Source of the DNA: an uncultured Eubacterium sp. | GTDB lineage: Bacteria; Bacillota; Clostridia; Lachnospirales; Lachnospiraceae | Assembly (NCBI GenBank): GCA_910589665.1 | Contig: CAJUTR010000014.1 | Span: 1 to 63,852, forward strand | Direction: 5' to 3' | DNA: 63,852 nucleotides | In this document: piece by piece, positions 17,610 through 27,104 of the stretch | Numbering within the stretch: the first letter of the stretch is position 1 | How the letters are laid out: each line of letters starts with the position of its first letter | Program-made: the position numbers and the translations under genes | The notes under the pieces: model-generated | The model's input: only the letters and a program-made list of their open reading frames with translations | The model's database searches: none | Told to the model about the DNA's origin: nothing

Positions 17610-18902
17610 TCATCCTTCCGCATGTTTCATAATACGTCCGACATACTTCGATGGAATAGCCGCTTTGACAAAAATTCCGTCCTCTTTATATTCCTCATGC
17701 TCCAAATTCCCATACTTACGGATCAACTGGATCAATCCGGCCTCTTCATAAGAAAACAGTTTTTCTATCTGAACAAATCCAGCATTTAAGATCTTCTCTA
17801 CTTTTTCTAAAAGTTCATCAATACCAATCCCCTGCTTTGCAGAAATCTTTACAACATCATCACTCTTTTCATCTTTGCAGATACATTCAGATTTACCGTG
17901 TTCCCATTGATCGATTTTATTAAATACGGTAAGAACCGGTTTATCCTGAACGCCTAATTTCTTTAACGTATCATAAACCACCTGCATATGAACATCATAA
18001 TCAGGATCCGACGAATCCACGACATGAAGGATCATATCTGCATATTTCGCTTCCTCCAATGTGCTTCTGAATGCCTGGATCAAATGATGGGGAAGTTTAT
18101 TAATAAAACCTACGGTATCCGTAAACAAGATCTGCTGCCCATTTTCCATCTCATAACTTTTCGTCGTAGGATCCAAAGTGGCAAACAACTTATCTTCTTC
18201 CAGTACATCTGCCTGAGTCAGCGTATTTAACAAAGTTGATTTTCCCGCATTGGTGTATCCAATAATAGCTGCTACTTTTACCTCTTGTCTCATTCGTTGC
18301 TTGCGCATGGTATCCCTTGTCGATACCATGCGTTTTAACTGACGGTTCAGTACAGCGATCCGATCCCGGATCAGACGGCGATCCATCTCCAGTTTTTTCT
18401 CTCCGGGGCCTTTTGTTCCAATTCCTCCACTGCTGCCAGCTGCCCCTCCACCAATCCGGGATAGCGATTTACCAAAACCGATCAGTCGTGAAGAACGATA
18501 CCTAAGCTGGGCAAGTTCTACCTGCAGTTTTCCCTCACTTGTACTTGCATGTGCCGCAAAAATATCTAAAATCAAAACAGTCCGATCAATCACTTTGCAC
18601 TGCAGCTCGTCCTGTAGATTCCCTAACTGTGCAGGAGATAGTTCATCGTCACAAATAACGGTATCCGCTTCTGTTTCCCTGACCAATTCCCGTAATTCTT
18701 CTATCTTTCCCTTTCCAATATATGTTCCTGGGTGCACACCCTCTCGATTTTGCACCATCCGCCCCACAGGTTCCGCTTCTGCTGTCTGTGACAGCTCTGC
18801 CAGTTCATCCAGTGATATTTGTACATCCACCCCATCCCCAAGATCTACTGCTACAAGGATCACTTTTTCTTTCCTTGTTTCACTCTGAAAAAATTGTGTC
18901 AT
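17610..18902 (-). CDS. hflX: Ribosome-associated GTPase HflX
   Basis: 430 residues with the HflX N-terminal domain (GTYIGKGKIEEL, LSPAQLGNLQDEL, DRTVLILDIFAAHASTSEGK), the Gly-rich SRIGGGAAGSSGGIGTKGPG linker, and a G domain: GYTNAGKSTLL (G1), DTVGFINKLP (G3), NKID (G4). It rescues or recycles stalled ribosomes. The start at 18902 follows AGAAATGAGGAAGAAT; the in-frame ATG at 18914 is part of the ribosome binding site itself. folA follows closely. Confidence 0.95.
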   Translation of the reverse strand: MTQFFQSETRKEKVILVAVDLGDGVDVQISLDELAELSQTAEAEPVGRMVQNREGVHPGTYIGKGKIEELRELVRETEADTVICDDELSPAQLGNLQDELQCKVIDRTVLILDIFAAHASTSEGKLQVELAQLRYRSSRLIGFGKSLSRIGGGAAGSSGGIGTKGPGEKKLEMDRRLIRDRIAVLNRQLKRMVSTRDTMRKQRMRQEVKVAAIIGYTNAGKSTLLNTLTQADVLEEDKLFATLDPTTKSYEMENGQQILFTDTVGFINKLPHHLIQAFRSTLEEAKYADMILHVVDSSDPDYDVHMQVVYDTLKKLGVQDKPVLTVFNKIDQWEHGKSECICKDEKSDDVVKISAKQGIGIDELLEKVEKILNAGFVQIEKLFSYEEAGLIQLIRKYGNLEHEEYKEDGIFVKAAIPSKYVGRIMKHAEG

Positions 18903-18908
18903 ATTCTT

Positions 18909-18950
18909 CCTCATTTCTGCGCAAAACTCCAGTTACGTGGCTTTTTGCGC
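18909..18950 (-). repeat. Leader repeat copy B upstream of hflX
   Basis: On the minus strand: GCGCAAAAAGCCACG, then a short variable part, then TTTTGCGCAGAAATGAGG ending 6 nt before the hflX start. GCGCAAAA and TTTTGCGC pair perfectly, so the ribosome binding site lies just 3' of a hairpin. It matches copy A (before the CPBP gene) at about 35 of 42 positions by eye, but the 36-codon reading frame of copy A is interrupted here by TAA. Confidence 0.5.
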
Positions 18951-19028
18951 ACGCTGGCCTCTGCTCTTTTTATTGCAAAATGTTATGTAAGCATAACACA
19001 TCTCGGCAAAAATATCAAATTACATTAT

Positions 19029-22000
19029 TTATCGTTTCACCTTTACCGTACAAATATACCGCTTCTTTTTTATCCGGAAAAGAATACGGGCATTTCCCTT
19101 CTCTTTTGCCTTGATCAAGCCATTTTTACTTATAGAAATAATCTTTTTCCCTTTCAATTTCCAAACAGGTTTCTCTCTTTTCGAACATCCTTTGACTTTA
19201 AGACGCAGTTTGCTTCCTTTTTTCAGATGGATCACTGTTTTTCTTTTCTTGATCCACTTTACTTTGATTTTAGATAGAATTGAAATAGCTTTATTCTGTC
19301 CCATCTTTGTAACGTCACGATTTGCGATCAGATTGGCAGAAATAAATTTGTGGATCATATCATAGGAAGCGGGCACATGATTAATCAAATCCAGAAAATC
19401 ATTCTCTATTGATACCTGATCCTGACTGTTTGATACATAGTCCTCCGTCTGTTCCGGCCACCATACTGCTGGGGACGTACTGAGCGGAGTCACGGTCGGC
19501 ACTGCCGTTTCAGATGGCAGAAATGTTTTCGTCGGTGTTTCTGTGTTCAAAGGCATATTTGTTTCTTTGGGCCGGTTGCTCTCATAGGGATCCTTTATTG
19601 GTGACTGTGTATATTCCGGCAGCAACGATTCCACTGGTTCTCCTGTCGGAAGCAATGTTTCTCTGGGTTTTTGTCCTGCATCCCCTGATGTCGGTTTATC
19701 CGTTTGTACGGCTATCCCCGACGGCGTCGGTTGGATCGTCGGCACTGCTGTGCCCTCAGGCGTCGGCATGATCGTCCCTTCTGCTGTACTCACTGGTGTC
19801 GGTTCGATCAATGGCTTATCCGTTGATATTGGTTCTGGAGTTATTAGAACTTCCGGCTCCTTCCAAACTGGGACCTGCACCAAACGGACGATCGTCTGCC
19901 CCTCATAGTGATACAGTGCCTCATATCTATTTACATGATCGCCCTTTTTCGTTACTACTATATTAGGATTTTTCCATTCATAGGTCGCTCCCTGCTGCCG
20001 CGATTTTAACACGGACAAGGCCAATTTATCCCCATCTTTCACACAGGACACCTCCGGATTTGAAATAACTGCTACCCTGCATGTAATATGACAGATATGA
20101 TTTTTCTCGTCCCATTGTCCTACGTTCGACCAATCATAATTCTCACAGTCTGACGGCACATACTGCAAAGGATAGTTTGTAAGATCTGGCGACACGATCA
20201 TTGGCTCATCCGGCCAAAAAAACTCTCCCTCCTCACGATTCCATGAAATCTCAGATTCGCTTATCAAATCTCCTTCCGCCAGACATGTCACAGAGAATTT
20301 TGGAAGTATTCCTTTTGCTTTTTGTACCATAAGCGGGATCTGGCGAATCACAATCTGTTCTTCCCGGCTCCACCCCGGCACACTGCTCCAATCATAATTT
20401 TTCTTATCGATTGGCGTAAACCGTACCGCATAACCCTCATTGTTCACTTTGACTTCTTGTTCCGGGTCATTCCAGCAAAAACTCCCGTATTGATTATCCA
20501 TCACAGACAATCCTGATTCACTTACTGTTAATCCCGGCCGGTAAACTAGTTGTTCCGCATTTGGAAATACGATTTCTCCATCCATCCTGCGGGGACAGAT
20601 TTCAAACTCCTTCGTCACCGTCCCCGTATAATTCCCTTGAAAAGAAAAGATTGCCAACGCCGTTCCGGCATCAATATGATTCCGGTAAGACACTATATAA
20701 TCGACGTCCTCAATATATCCCTTCAAAGCCGGCCTGTGTTCCTTTCCATTGTATACAAACTCATCCTCACACAACTCCACTTCCGAAACGGGAGCCGGTT
20801 TGATATAAAACGATTTTGTAATAGTTCCCGAATAATTTCCCTGAAAGACTGCCTGAACTTTTGCCGTTCCAACGTTCACGATATCCTTATAAATGAGCGA
20901 GTAATCCGTATCTTCTTCCAGCAGCCTGCCTTTCGAATCCAGTATCTTCACACTTGGGCGGACTTCATGACCTGTATATACCAGTTCCTCCTGATCCAAT
21001 ACCATTTTCTCTCCGAACGCCTCCATCGGAAATGCGGATATCGTATAGTTTGCCGATACTCGCCCCGTATAATTTCCCTTACCAGAAACCAAAAGAGTAG
21101 CAAATCCGGTATTTACTGCTGTATTTCCTGTAATGTCATAATCCTCCCCCGCTCTTAACGTAACAATTCCGTTTCCGAGAACAATTGATATTTCTGGATC
21201 TTGAACATCGCCTGTATAGACGACACTCCCTGTTCGTACTGCGCCATTACCACTACCGCTTTGCAGTGTCAACGGCTGGATCGTAAATGTGTTCATTTTT
21301 GTACCTGTATAATTTCCCTTTCCTGTGACCGTCACAGAAGCTGTCCCTGCATTTATATTACTGCTGTAAGACACTGTAAAATCCGTACCTTTTACCAATT
21401 TCTTTTCTCCGTCAGACACGACAGGATCAGGTGTATGCGCTTTTCCATCGTATATACGATCTTCCATAGCTTCAAAAGAGCAGTTTCCTATGTGTTTGGC
21501 ATTGATTCGAACCGTTTGACTGCCTGTTAATGTATGATAGTTGTCTGCCGAAACCTGATAATATACCGTATAAGTTCCTGCGTTTTCATACATTGGACTG
21601 TCCGCTAGACTGTAATTTCCCGGTGAAGTACCATATTTTACCGTAACACCTTGAGAAGGTTTACTTACACTGACCCGTATCCCATGACTATTTCCGTCAT
21701 ATATACCAGAGAAACCTTCCACACTTACTCCTCCCGAAAGTTCTGCATTTCTTATCTGAAAATCCTGTGTCACAGAACCTGTATAATTTCCAATTCCGGT
21801 AACGGTCACCCGTGCCGTCCCTGCATTCGTATGATTTTCATAAGATACGGTGAAATCCCTTCCCTTAATCAGTTTCTCTCCGTTATAAGGATTTGTAAGA
21901 CTTACCTCAGGCATTTTAACCGTTCCATCGTACACAAACGAATTCTCCGACAAAGAAAGCTTGCACAATTCCAATTGACATTTTTCCACTACAATACTCT

Positions 22001-23054
22001 TATACGTTGTGCGATAAAATACGGACGGAACAACCGCCTCAAAAACATCAGAAGGATTCGCCTGCATACTGATATCCAAAACGTTTTTATACGTACCGAC
22101 ATTTAGTACATCCTGCCAGTTTCGGGGACTTTTTATCACTTTTGTCACTTGGCACGGAAGGTATACACTCCGGCAAAAGGTACTTGACCCGTATGAATAC
22201 ATAAGACGCAGTCCACCTGTACTTCCGACTTCCGCATCACCGATCGACTGTCCATATCGAATCGGGGACACGCTGGAATCTGACCGATACGTTTCCGACG
22301 GACTTCCATCCACTTTTGAAATACCATATAGAGTCGGTTCAAATGAATTCATTTTATAATACCCATCACATTTTGAGTCGATGGCCAATTTGGATCTTTC
22401 GTCATAAATACCTGGCAGCACGATCACCTGACAGGACGTACGATTAAACGCATACGCACATTCCGTTGGGTTGTGCGCGACCACTACAGATTCCAGTTCC
22501 CTGCATCCCTGAAAACAATAATTCATTTTCTTCGTTTCTGGTAACACACAACCGATTGAACGAAGCTTGATATCCATATAAAAGGTATGATTCATCGACG
22601 TCACGACTGCCGGAAGCATTCCAACTGCCAAAAGATTCCTACACTCATAAAAGAAATAATCCATGTTTGGAATCGCAAAATAACTATCCAGATTTGCCAG
22701 CGTAATATACTGGATATAAGATCGGTACCGATACCACGGAACTTTTGTCGGATCAGAATACGTTTGGAAACCAGAAGCATTTGTAATCCTCTGTTCCGGT
22801 GTGGCATCCGAATGATAAAAGGCAAAAACACCCGAACCATCAATACCCCATTTAATATTTCCTATATCTCCCGAATACCGGATATCTCCAATATTAAATT
22901 GAATTCCCTGCACCTGGGAAACCGCTCCCACGGTACTGTTCTCTCCCGCATTTACATCCAGTGCCAGAGCTGCAGACACTATACTTACATCTGCTGATGA
23001 AACGCTTGTCATTAGCATCGCCAAAGCAAGTATTACCGATAAAATTTTTTTCAA
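19029..23054 (-). CDS. Large secreted surface protein with Ig-like (MBG/YDG-type) repeats
   Basis: 1341 residues. A Sec signal peptide (KKILSVILALAMLMTSVSSA) is followed by ~330 residues with BspA-like cysteine and leucine pattern (CRNLLAVGMLPA). Then come at least six ~75-residue Ig-like repeats, each with a Y-D/T/N-G opening and a VTGKGNYTGT-like end. Next are two degenerate W-rich modules, a Thr/Pro linker of about 150 residues (TPEGTAVPTIQPTPSG), and a Lys-rich beta domain at the C terminus (VIHLKKGSKLRLKVKG) resembling Big/PKD-like ends. No LPXTG anchor is present. TTG 23054 fits the TTAGGAGTGATC RBS better than GTG 23063. Probably an adhesin or cell-wall protein; the ligand is unknown. 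Confidence 0.8.
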   Translation of the reverse strand: MKKILSVILALAMLMTSVSSADVSIVSAALALDVNAGENSTVGAVSQVQGIQFNIGDIRYSGDIGNIKWGIDGSGVFAFYHSDATPEQRITNASGFQTYSDPTKVPWYRYRSYIQYITLANLDSYFAIPNMDYFFYECRNLLAVGMLPAVVTSMNHTFYMDIKLRSIGCVLPETKKMNYCFQGCRELESVVVAHNPTECAYAFNRTSCQVIVLPGIYDERSKLAIDSKCDGYYKMNSFEPTLYGISKVDGSPSETYRSDSSVSPIRYGQSIGDAEVGSTGGLRLMYSYGSSTFCRSVYLPCQVTKVIKSPRNWQDVLNVGTYKNVLDISMQANPSDVFEAVVPSVFYRTTYKSIVVEKCQLELCKLSLSENSFVYDGTVKMPEVSLTNPYNGEKLIKGRDFTVSYENHTNAGTARVTVTGIGNYTGSVTQDFQIRNAELSGGVSVEGFSGIYDGNSHGIRVSVSKPSQGVTVKYGTSPGNYSLADSPMYENAGTYTVYYQVSADNYHTLTGSQTVRINAKHIGNCSFEAMEDRIYDGKAHTPDPVVSDGEKKLVKGTDFTVSYSSNINAGTASVTVTGKGNYTGTKMNTFTIQPLTLQSGSGNGAVRTGSVVYTGDVQDPEISIVLGNGIVTLRAGEDYDITGNTAVNTGFATLLVSGKGNYTGRVSANYTISAFPMEAFGEKMVLDQEELVYTGHEVRPSVKILDSKGRLLEEDTDYSLIYKDIVNVGTAKVQAVFQGNYSGTITKSFYIKPAPVSEVELCEDEFVYNGKEHRPALKGYIEDVDYIVSYRNHIDAGTALAIFSFQGNYTGTVTKEFEICPRRMDGEIVFPNAEQLVYRPGLTVSESGLSVMDNQYGSFCWNDPEQEVKVNNEGYAVRFTPIDKKNYDWSSVPGWSREEQIVIRQIPLMVQKAKGILPKFSVTCLAEGDLISESEISWNREEGEFFWPDEPMIVSPDLTNYPLQYVPSDCENYDWSNVGQWDEKNHICHITCRVAVISNPEVSCVKDGDKLALSVLKSRQQGATYEWKNPNIVVTKKGDHVNRYEALYHYEGQTIVRLVQVPVWKEPEVLITPEPISTDKPLIEPTPVSTAEGTIMPTPEGTAVPTIQPTPSGIAVQTDKPTSGDAGQKPRETLLPTGEPVESLLPEYTQSPIKDPYESNRPKETNMPLNTETPTKTFLPSETAVPTVTPLSTSPAVWWPEQTEDYVSNSQDQVSIENDFLDLINHVPASYDMIHKFISANLIANRDVTKMGQNKAISILSKIKVKWIKKRKTVIHLKKGSKLRLKVKGCSKREKPVWKLKGKKIISISKNGLIKAKEKGNARILFRIKKKRYICTVKVKR

Positions 23055-23113
23055 CTTGATCACTCCTAACCTATAAGTTAATTGATTTACATTGTTTCCC
23101 TCGAGGTAGTTTT

Positions 23114-23142
23114 ACTTTATCACGGATTTTTTTACTTGTAAA
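23114..23142 (-). promoter_or_regulatory. Promoter of the surface-protein gene
   Basis: Minus-strand TTTACA (23142-23137), 17-bp spacer, TAAAGT (23119-23114), about 60 bp before the start. Confidence 0.4.
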
Positions 23143-23219
23143 CGATCAAATATGGGTTTTTTCGTTCGTAATCCGGACATTCTCCGAGTTTGAGCAGAAA
23201 ACCTCAAGAAAGGAAAAAC

Positions 23220-23248
23220 TTGACAGACAGACACTAGCAAATTATAAT
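23220..23248 (+). promoter_or_regulatory. Consensus sigma-A promoter of the kdgK gene
   Basis: TTGACA (23220-23225) and TATAAT (23243-23248) at exactly 17 bp. It implies a leader of about 140 nt before the kinase start. The 343-bp gene-free stretch 23055-23397 holds this promoter, the divergent promoter of the surface protein and leader repeat copy C. Confidence 0.65.
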
Positions 23249-23311
23249 CGAAATAGAACGATACTTATACTCTATTTACTACTCCTGAAAACAGTCATAG
23301 CATAGAGTTTC

Positions 23312-23392
23312 GGGTTTGTGTCTGCGCACTGCTTGTCCCAGACCCGTATAACATTATCATAAAAAATTTTTAGAAGCGGTGCAGAAATGAGG
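23312..23392 (+). repeat. Leader repeat copy C upstream of kdgK
   Basis: Shares GGTTTGTGTCTGCGC and CTGCTTG with copy A, then differs, and ends with GGTGCAGAAATGAGG 5 nt before the kinase ATG. It lies in the transcribed leader downstream of a consensus promoter. CTGC near the 5' block can pair with GCAG at the end. Confidence 0.45.
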
Positions 23393-23397
23393 AAAAA

Positions 23398-24423
23398 ATG
23401 TCTAAAAAAGTAATCACATTTGGAGAAATCATGCTCCGTCTCGCTCCTGAAGGTTATTACCGATTTGTTCAGGCTGAATCATATGGCGCCACCTACGGCG
23501 GCGGGGAAGCAAACGTAGCTGTTTCTTTGGCAAATTATGGTTTAGACGCAGGCTTTGTCACAAAACTGCCTGCCCATGAAATCGGCCAGGCAGGAATCAA
23601 TTCCCTTCGCCGGTTTGGCGTCGACACTACGCATATCGTGCGCGGCGGGGACCGCGTCGGCATTTACTTCTTGGAAAAAGGAGCCAGCCAGCGCCCTTCT
23701 AAGGTCATTTATGACCGCGCCGGTTCTTCAATCGCAACGGCCAAACCAGAGGATTTTGACTGGAACAAAATATTGGAAGGTGTTGAGTGGTTTCATTTTA
23801 CAGGCATCACACCGGCACTCGGCGATAATGTAGCCGCCATTTGTTTGGATGCCTGCAAAGCAGCAAAAGAAAGAGGAATTACGATCAGCTGTGACCTGAA
23901 TTATCGTAACAAATTGTGGAGCAAAGAAAAAGCCGGACAAGTTATGGGTGAACTTTGTCAATATGTAGATGTATGTATTTCAAATGAAGAAGATGCCAGT
24001 GATGTGTTTGGCATCAAAGCGGCCGGTACTGATGTCACAGCCGGACAGGTCAACCACGAGGGTTATCGGGATGTTGCAAAACAACTGGCTGACCGTTTTG
24101 GGTTCAGCAAAGTAGCTATCACACTCCGCACGTCAATTTCCGCCAACGACAACAAATGGGCAGCGATGCTCTATGACGGTAATGACTGCTATTTTTCCAA
24201 ACAGTACACGATGCACATTGTCGACCGTGTCGGTGGCGGCGATTCATTTGGCGGTGGACTGATCTATGCCTGTCTGCAAAATATGGAGCCACAGGATATC
24301 ATCGAATTTTCCGTTGCTGCCAGCTGTCTCAAACACAGCATTGAAGGTGACTTTAACCAGGTATCTGTGGACGAAGTGAAAAAACTCGCCGGCGGGGACG
24401 CATCCGGACGGGTACAGCGCTAA
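23398..24423 (+). CDS. kdgK: PfkB-family sugar kinase, 2-keto-3-deoxygluconate kinase-like
   Basis: 341 residues, ribokinase/PfkB fold. TFGEIMLRLAPEGYYRFVQA at the N terminus and YGGGEANVAVSLANYG are typical of KDG kinases. The C-terminal anion hole and catalytic base appear as DRVGGGDSFGGGLIYA (Asp). ISCDLNYRNKLWS also fits the KdgK group. The family phosphorylates 2-keto-3-deoxygluconate at O6 (pectin/hexuronate catabolism). No KDPG aldolase or uronate genes are in the window, so the gene stands apart from its pathway; the substrate is inferred. Confidence 0.83.
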   Translation: MSKKVITFGEIMLRLAPEGYYRFVQAESYGATYGGGEANVAVSLANYGLDAGFVTKLPAHEIGQAGINSLRRFGVDTTHIVRGGDRVGIYFLEKGASQRPSKVIYDRAGSSIATAKPEDFDWNKILEGVEWFHFTGITPALGDNVAAICLDACKAAKERGITISCDLNYRNKLWSKEKAGQVMGELCQYVDVCISNEEDASDVFGIKAAGTDVTAGQVNHEGYRDVAKQLADRFGFSKVAITLRTSISANDNKWAAMLYDGNDCYFSKQYTMHIVDRVGGGDSFGGGLIYACLQNMEPQDIIEFSVAASCLKHSIEGDFNQVSVDEVKKLAGGDASGRVQR

Positions 24424-24438
24424 CACTTTATTCTTTTC

Positions 24439-24498
24439 ATAAGTGCCAATATGAATCCATTCTTAACTGATCTGTTTCGGACACATATTGGCACTTAT
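24439..24498 (+). other. 15-bp perfect inverted repeat with 30-nt loop
   Basis: ATAAGTGCCAATATG (24439-24453) and CATATTGGCACTTAT (24484-24498) are perfect complements. The structure sits between kdgK and the lipoprotein gene, with no T tract after it, so it may be a weak terminator, an mRNA-stabilising hairpin or an operator rather than a classic intrinsic terminator. Confidence 0.55.
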
Positions 24499-24522
24499 CA
24501 ACATTTGAAAGGGGTGGCATAC

Positions 24523-26079
24523 ATGAAGCCCTCTATCCCGTGCATCATGCTCCTTCTATTTACTAGTTTATGCTTGACGGCATGCAGCCGATCATCCACA
24601 GGTAAAAACCAAACGACTTCGACAGCCGTGTCTGGCGAAGCTGTTTCCGAAAAAACTGGTTCCGAAAACAAACAAGATCGAGACATGAAACCCAAAAAAA
24701 TCTCATTAAAAACTCCTTATCAATATTGCGCTGCCACCTTTATCATTAAAGAAAATAACTCACAGGAATATCAGGCAGAAATCAGTCTCTGGGTAGATCT
24801 CACTGATATCGGACAGCAATCCGAAATTAACTGGGAACTTTATATGGAGTTTGCCGATGAGATTAAGGAGATCTCCGGCGCCAGAGTTTTATCCCACAAG
24901 GGGACCCACTACATCATCCGCGGTGATTCCCTGAAATATTCAGCAGATGACGGCAAAAATGCAGATGATTTAGTCTTTAAGATCAGCTTTGGAATAACGG
25001 CCTCCTTTCAAGAACAGATCCACGAACCGAAATTTTGCTTTTTTTCTAAAGAACTTGAACCTGTCTCCCGCAAAAAATACGACTGCCAGTGTACCTTCCT
25101 GAAAAAAGACGGTGATATTGTAACTGGAAACATTTACATAAGCAACCGTTCTAGAAAAAAATTAGCGGGATGGGAACTTGTTTTTAATTCCAATGTTCAG
25201 ATTACCTCGTTGAAAGATGGTTATGCCAGTTACGGCTCAGAACATTATACATACGATGACGAGGAAGACTTATGGACTCTAACCATTTATGGCAATGGTG
25301 ATCATATGGATCTGGCAGCTGGTGAAACACTGAAAATCTCATTCGTGGGAACCTGCCCTGCTGGTCAGCCAAAAATAGATAATAGTTTTGATGACGCTTT
25401 TGAGCTATATGAGAAAGAAGACGTAAGTGATACGGATACATGGGCAGTCATGGAAGGTCAATACGGGGCTGATTATGGAAAACTGGAAACATATTTAGTA
25501 GCCGATACTGTTTGGGGAGCCGATCTCTTATTTGTCTTTGACCAAAAGACGTCTGATGGTTATACCGCAACCGCAGAACTGACCAATATAGTCCCTCATC
25601 ATTCTCCAGGTTCTGAAAAGGAAGAAGACCTTAATCAATCTATTGCTAACTGGGAGATTTATCTGGAATGTGAAGATACCATTGAAATCATCTCGGGCGC
25701 CAAAATCGTATCCCATGAAGGAAATGTCTACTGCATCCGAACGACCGATCCCACGCATTGGATTTCCCCATATTCTTTTACAACCTTCCAAGTAAAAGTT
25801 TCATGCCCAAACGGAATCCACCCACTCGGTAAAACATATCTCAAACACGCAAAAATACGCGCAGGATACGGTTCTGACATAACCGAGCGGGAACGGACAT
25901 TTTCCTTTGACAAAGACGCATTCCAAAAAGCTACTGGTACAAGATGGCTGTCATATAACGATCTGTATGACCCCTATTTTGAAACAGACTACTTTAGCAT
26001 AGATTCCTTTAACGGAGAATGGGAAGGATTTGAAGAACGCCAGAAATGGGGTAAAAAAATGGGGCGTATGTTGGAATGA
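24523..26079 (+). CDS. Lipoprotein with three CBM2-like beta-sandwich domains
   Basis: 518 residues. A lipobox (LTACS) ends the signal peptide at about residue 21, after the start at 24523 (GAAAGGGGTGGC). A short charged linker follows, then three tandem domains of ~120-150 residues that resemble family 2 carbohydrate-binding modules: NWELYMEFADEIKEISGARV, LAGWELVFNSNVQITSLKDG with DLAAGETLKISFVG, and NWEIYLECEDTIEIISGAKI. The first and third are close relatives of each other. It probably binds a polysaccharide at the cell surface; no catalytic domain is visible. Confidence 0.72.
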   Translation: MKPSIPCIMLLLFTSLCLTACSRSSTGKNQTTSTAVSGEAVSEKTGSENKQDRDMKPKKISLKTPYQYCAATFIIKENNSQEYQAEISLWVDLTDIGQQSEINWELYMEFADEIKEISGARVLSHKGTHYIIRGDSLKYSADDGKNADDLVFKISFGITASFQEQIHEPKFCFFSKELEPVSRKKYDCQCTFLKKDGDIVTGNIYISNRSRKKLAGWELVFNSNVQITSLKDGYASYGSEHYTYDDEEDLWTLTIYGNGDHMDLAAGETLKISFVGTCPAGQPKIDNSFDDAFELYEKEDVSDTDTWAVMEGQYGADYGKLETYLVADTVWGADLLFVFDQKTSDGYTATAELTNIVPHHSPGSEKEEDLNQSIANWEIYLECEDTIEIISGAKIVSHEGNVYCIRTTDPTHWISPYSFTTFQVKVSCPNGIHPLGKTYLKHAKIRAGYGSDITERERTFSFDKDAFQKATGTRWLSYNDLYDPYFETDYFSIDSFNGEWEGFEERQKWGKKMGRMLE

Positions 26080-26139
26080 CTAAAATGACATGTTGTAAAT
26101 TAAAAATAGGATATTACCCATACCTAAATCACATCCCTG

Positions 26140-26919
26140 CTACCTGCGCCAGCTCGCCGGAAACGTATACTCTTCCCTCTCATCAAGCGTACCAAACGTA
26201 TACCCCTTTTCGGTGATCAGATCAATGATCTCCCCTAAAACCGCCGCCGTATTCTTCATCGTATTCGAATCATGCAAAAGGATAATAGGCTGATCATGCT
26301 TTTCAAGATCCTTTGCCACATTCCGGTAAATGACCGCTCCTGGCACATGACTACCGACGGAATCCTCCCCGGATACATTCCAGTCAAAACTCATGACATT
26401 CTGTTCCTTCAATTTTTGGATCAGGTCGTCCACGATCGGACACACATAGCTGTTACTGCTGCCCCACGGAAACCGATGAAGCGTGGGTGCAACTCCCGTC
26501 ACCTCCTGAATCCGGTCTCGGCACATATTAAAATCCTCAAAAAACCTTTCTTCGTTGCAATACAATTCATCTTTTTTATGTGAAAACGTATGTACGCCAA
26601 TGCGGTGCCCCTCTGCTAACTCACGTTTTACGATTTCTTCCCTCTCTGGGGTGATCTCATTTCCCACGAGAAAAAACGTGGCGGGAACGTTTTTGTTTTT
26701 CAGTGTGTCCAGTATGACTGGCGTAATCTCGCTCGGGCCGTCATCAAACGAAAGATACGCCACCTTGTCAGCAGCAGGCTGACTTGTTTCCACAGCAGAA
26801 CCATTAGCAGCTGTTTCTACACTCCTCTCATTTTCATTCTGCAGATTATTTTTCTCATACTCACTGAAAATCAACATACTGAGTGCACACACGCACAGAA
26901 AATAGAATCCTTTCCGCAT
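26140..26919 (-). CDS. Polysaccharide deacetylase family protein (NodB domain, CE4)
   Basis: 259 residues with an N-terminal membrane anchor or signal (FYFLCVCALSMLIF). The NodB motifs are complete: YLSFDDGPS (metal/base Asp), HTFSHK (metal His), RFPWGSS and IILLHDS. Such enzymes remove N-acetyl groups from peptidoglycan or other surface glycans. The start is ATG 26919 after TAGGAG. It stands alone. Confidence 0.88.
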   Translation of the reverse strand: MRKGFYFLCVCALSMLIFSEYEKNNLQNENERSVETAANGSAVETSQPAADKVAYLSFDDGPSEITPVILDTLKNKNVPATFFLVGNEITPEREEIVKRELAEGHRIGVHTFSHKKDELYCNEERFFEDFNMCRDRIQEVTGVAPTLHRFPWGSSNSYVCPIVDDLIQKLKEQNVMSFDWNVSGEDSVGSHVPGAVIYRNVAKDLEKHDQPIILLHDSNTMKNTAAVLGEIIDLITEKGYTFGTLDEREEYTFPASWRR

Positions 26920-27023
26920 CACTGTCTCCTATGCACAATCCTCAGTATCCAGTATATGCAGAAACACAAAAAACGTTACGCACAAAAAGTGATAAAAAAA
27001 TTAAGATTTATTTCAAATTTTTA

Positions 27024-27052
27024 GTGAAATTTGGAAGATTGTAGTGTATAAT
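27024..27052 (+). promoter_or_regulatory. Promoter of the small membrane protein gene
   Basis: GTGAAA (27024-27029), 17 bp, TATAAT (27047-27052). The -10 is a perfect match; the -35 matches in four of six. Confidence 0.4.
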
Positions 27053-27104
27053 AGAAACAGACATATGTAATATTAACTCAAAAAAAGAAAGAAGGAGGTT
27101 TCTT

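Noticed and set aside
20550..22106. Two plus-strand frames (202 and 151 codons) opposite the surface protein
   Set aside because: Shadows of the Ig-repeat gene, rich in Ile/Arg/Cys/His, no ribosome binding site and no recognisable domain.
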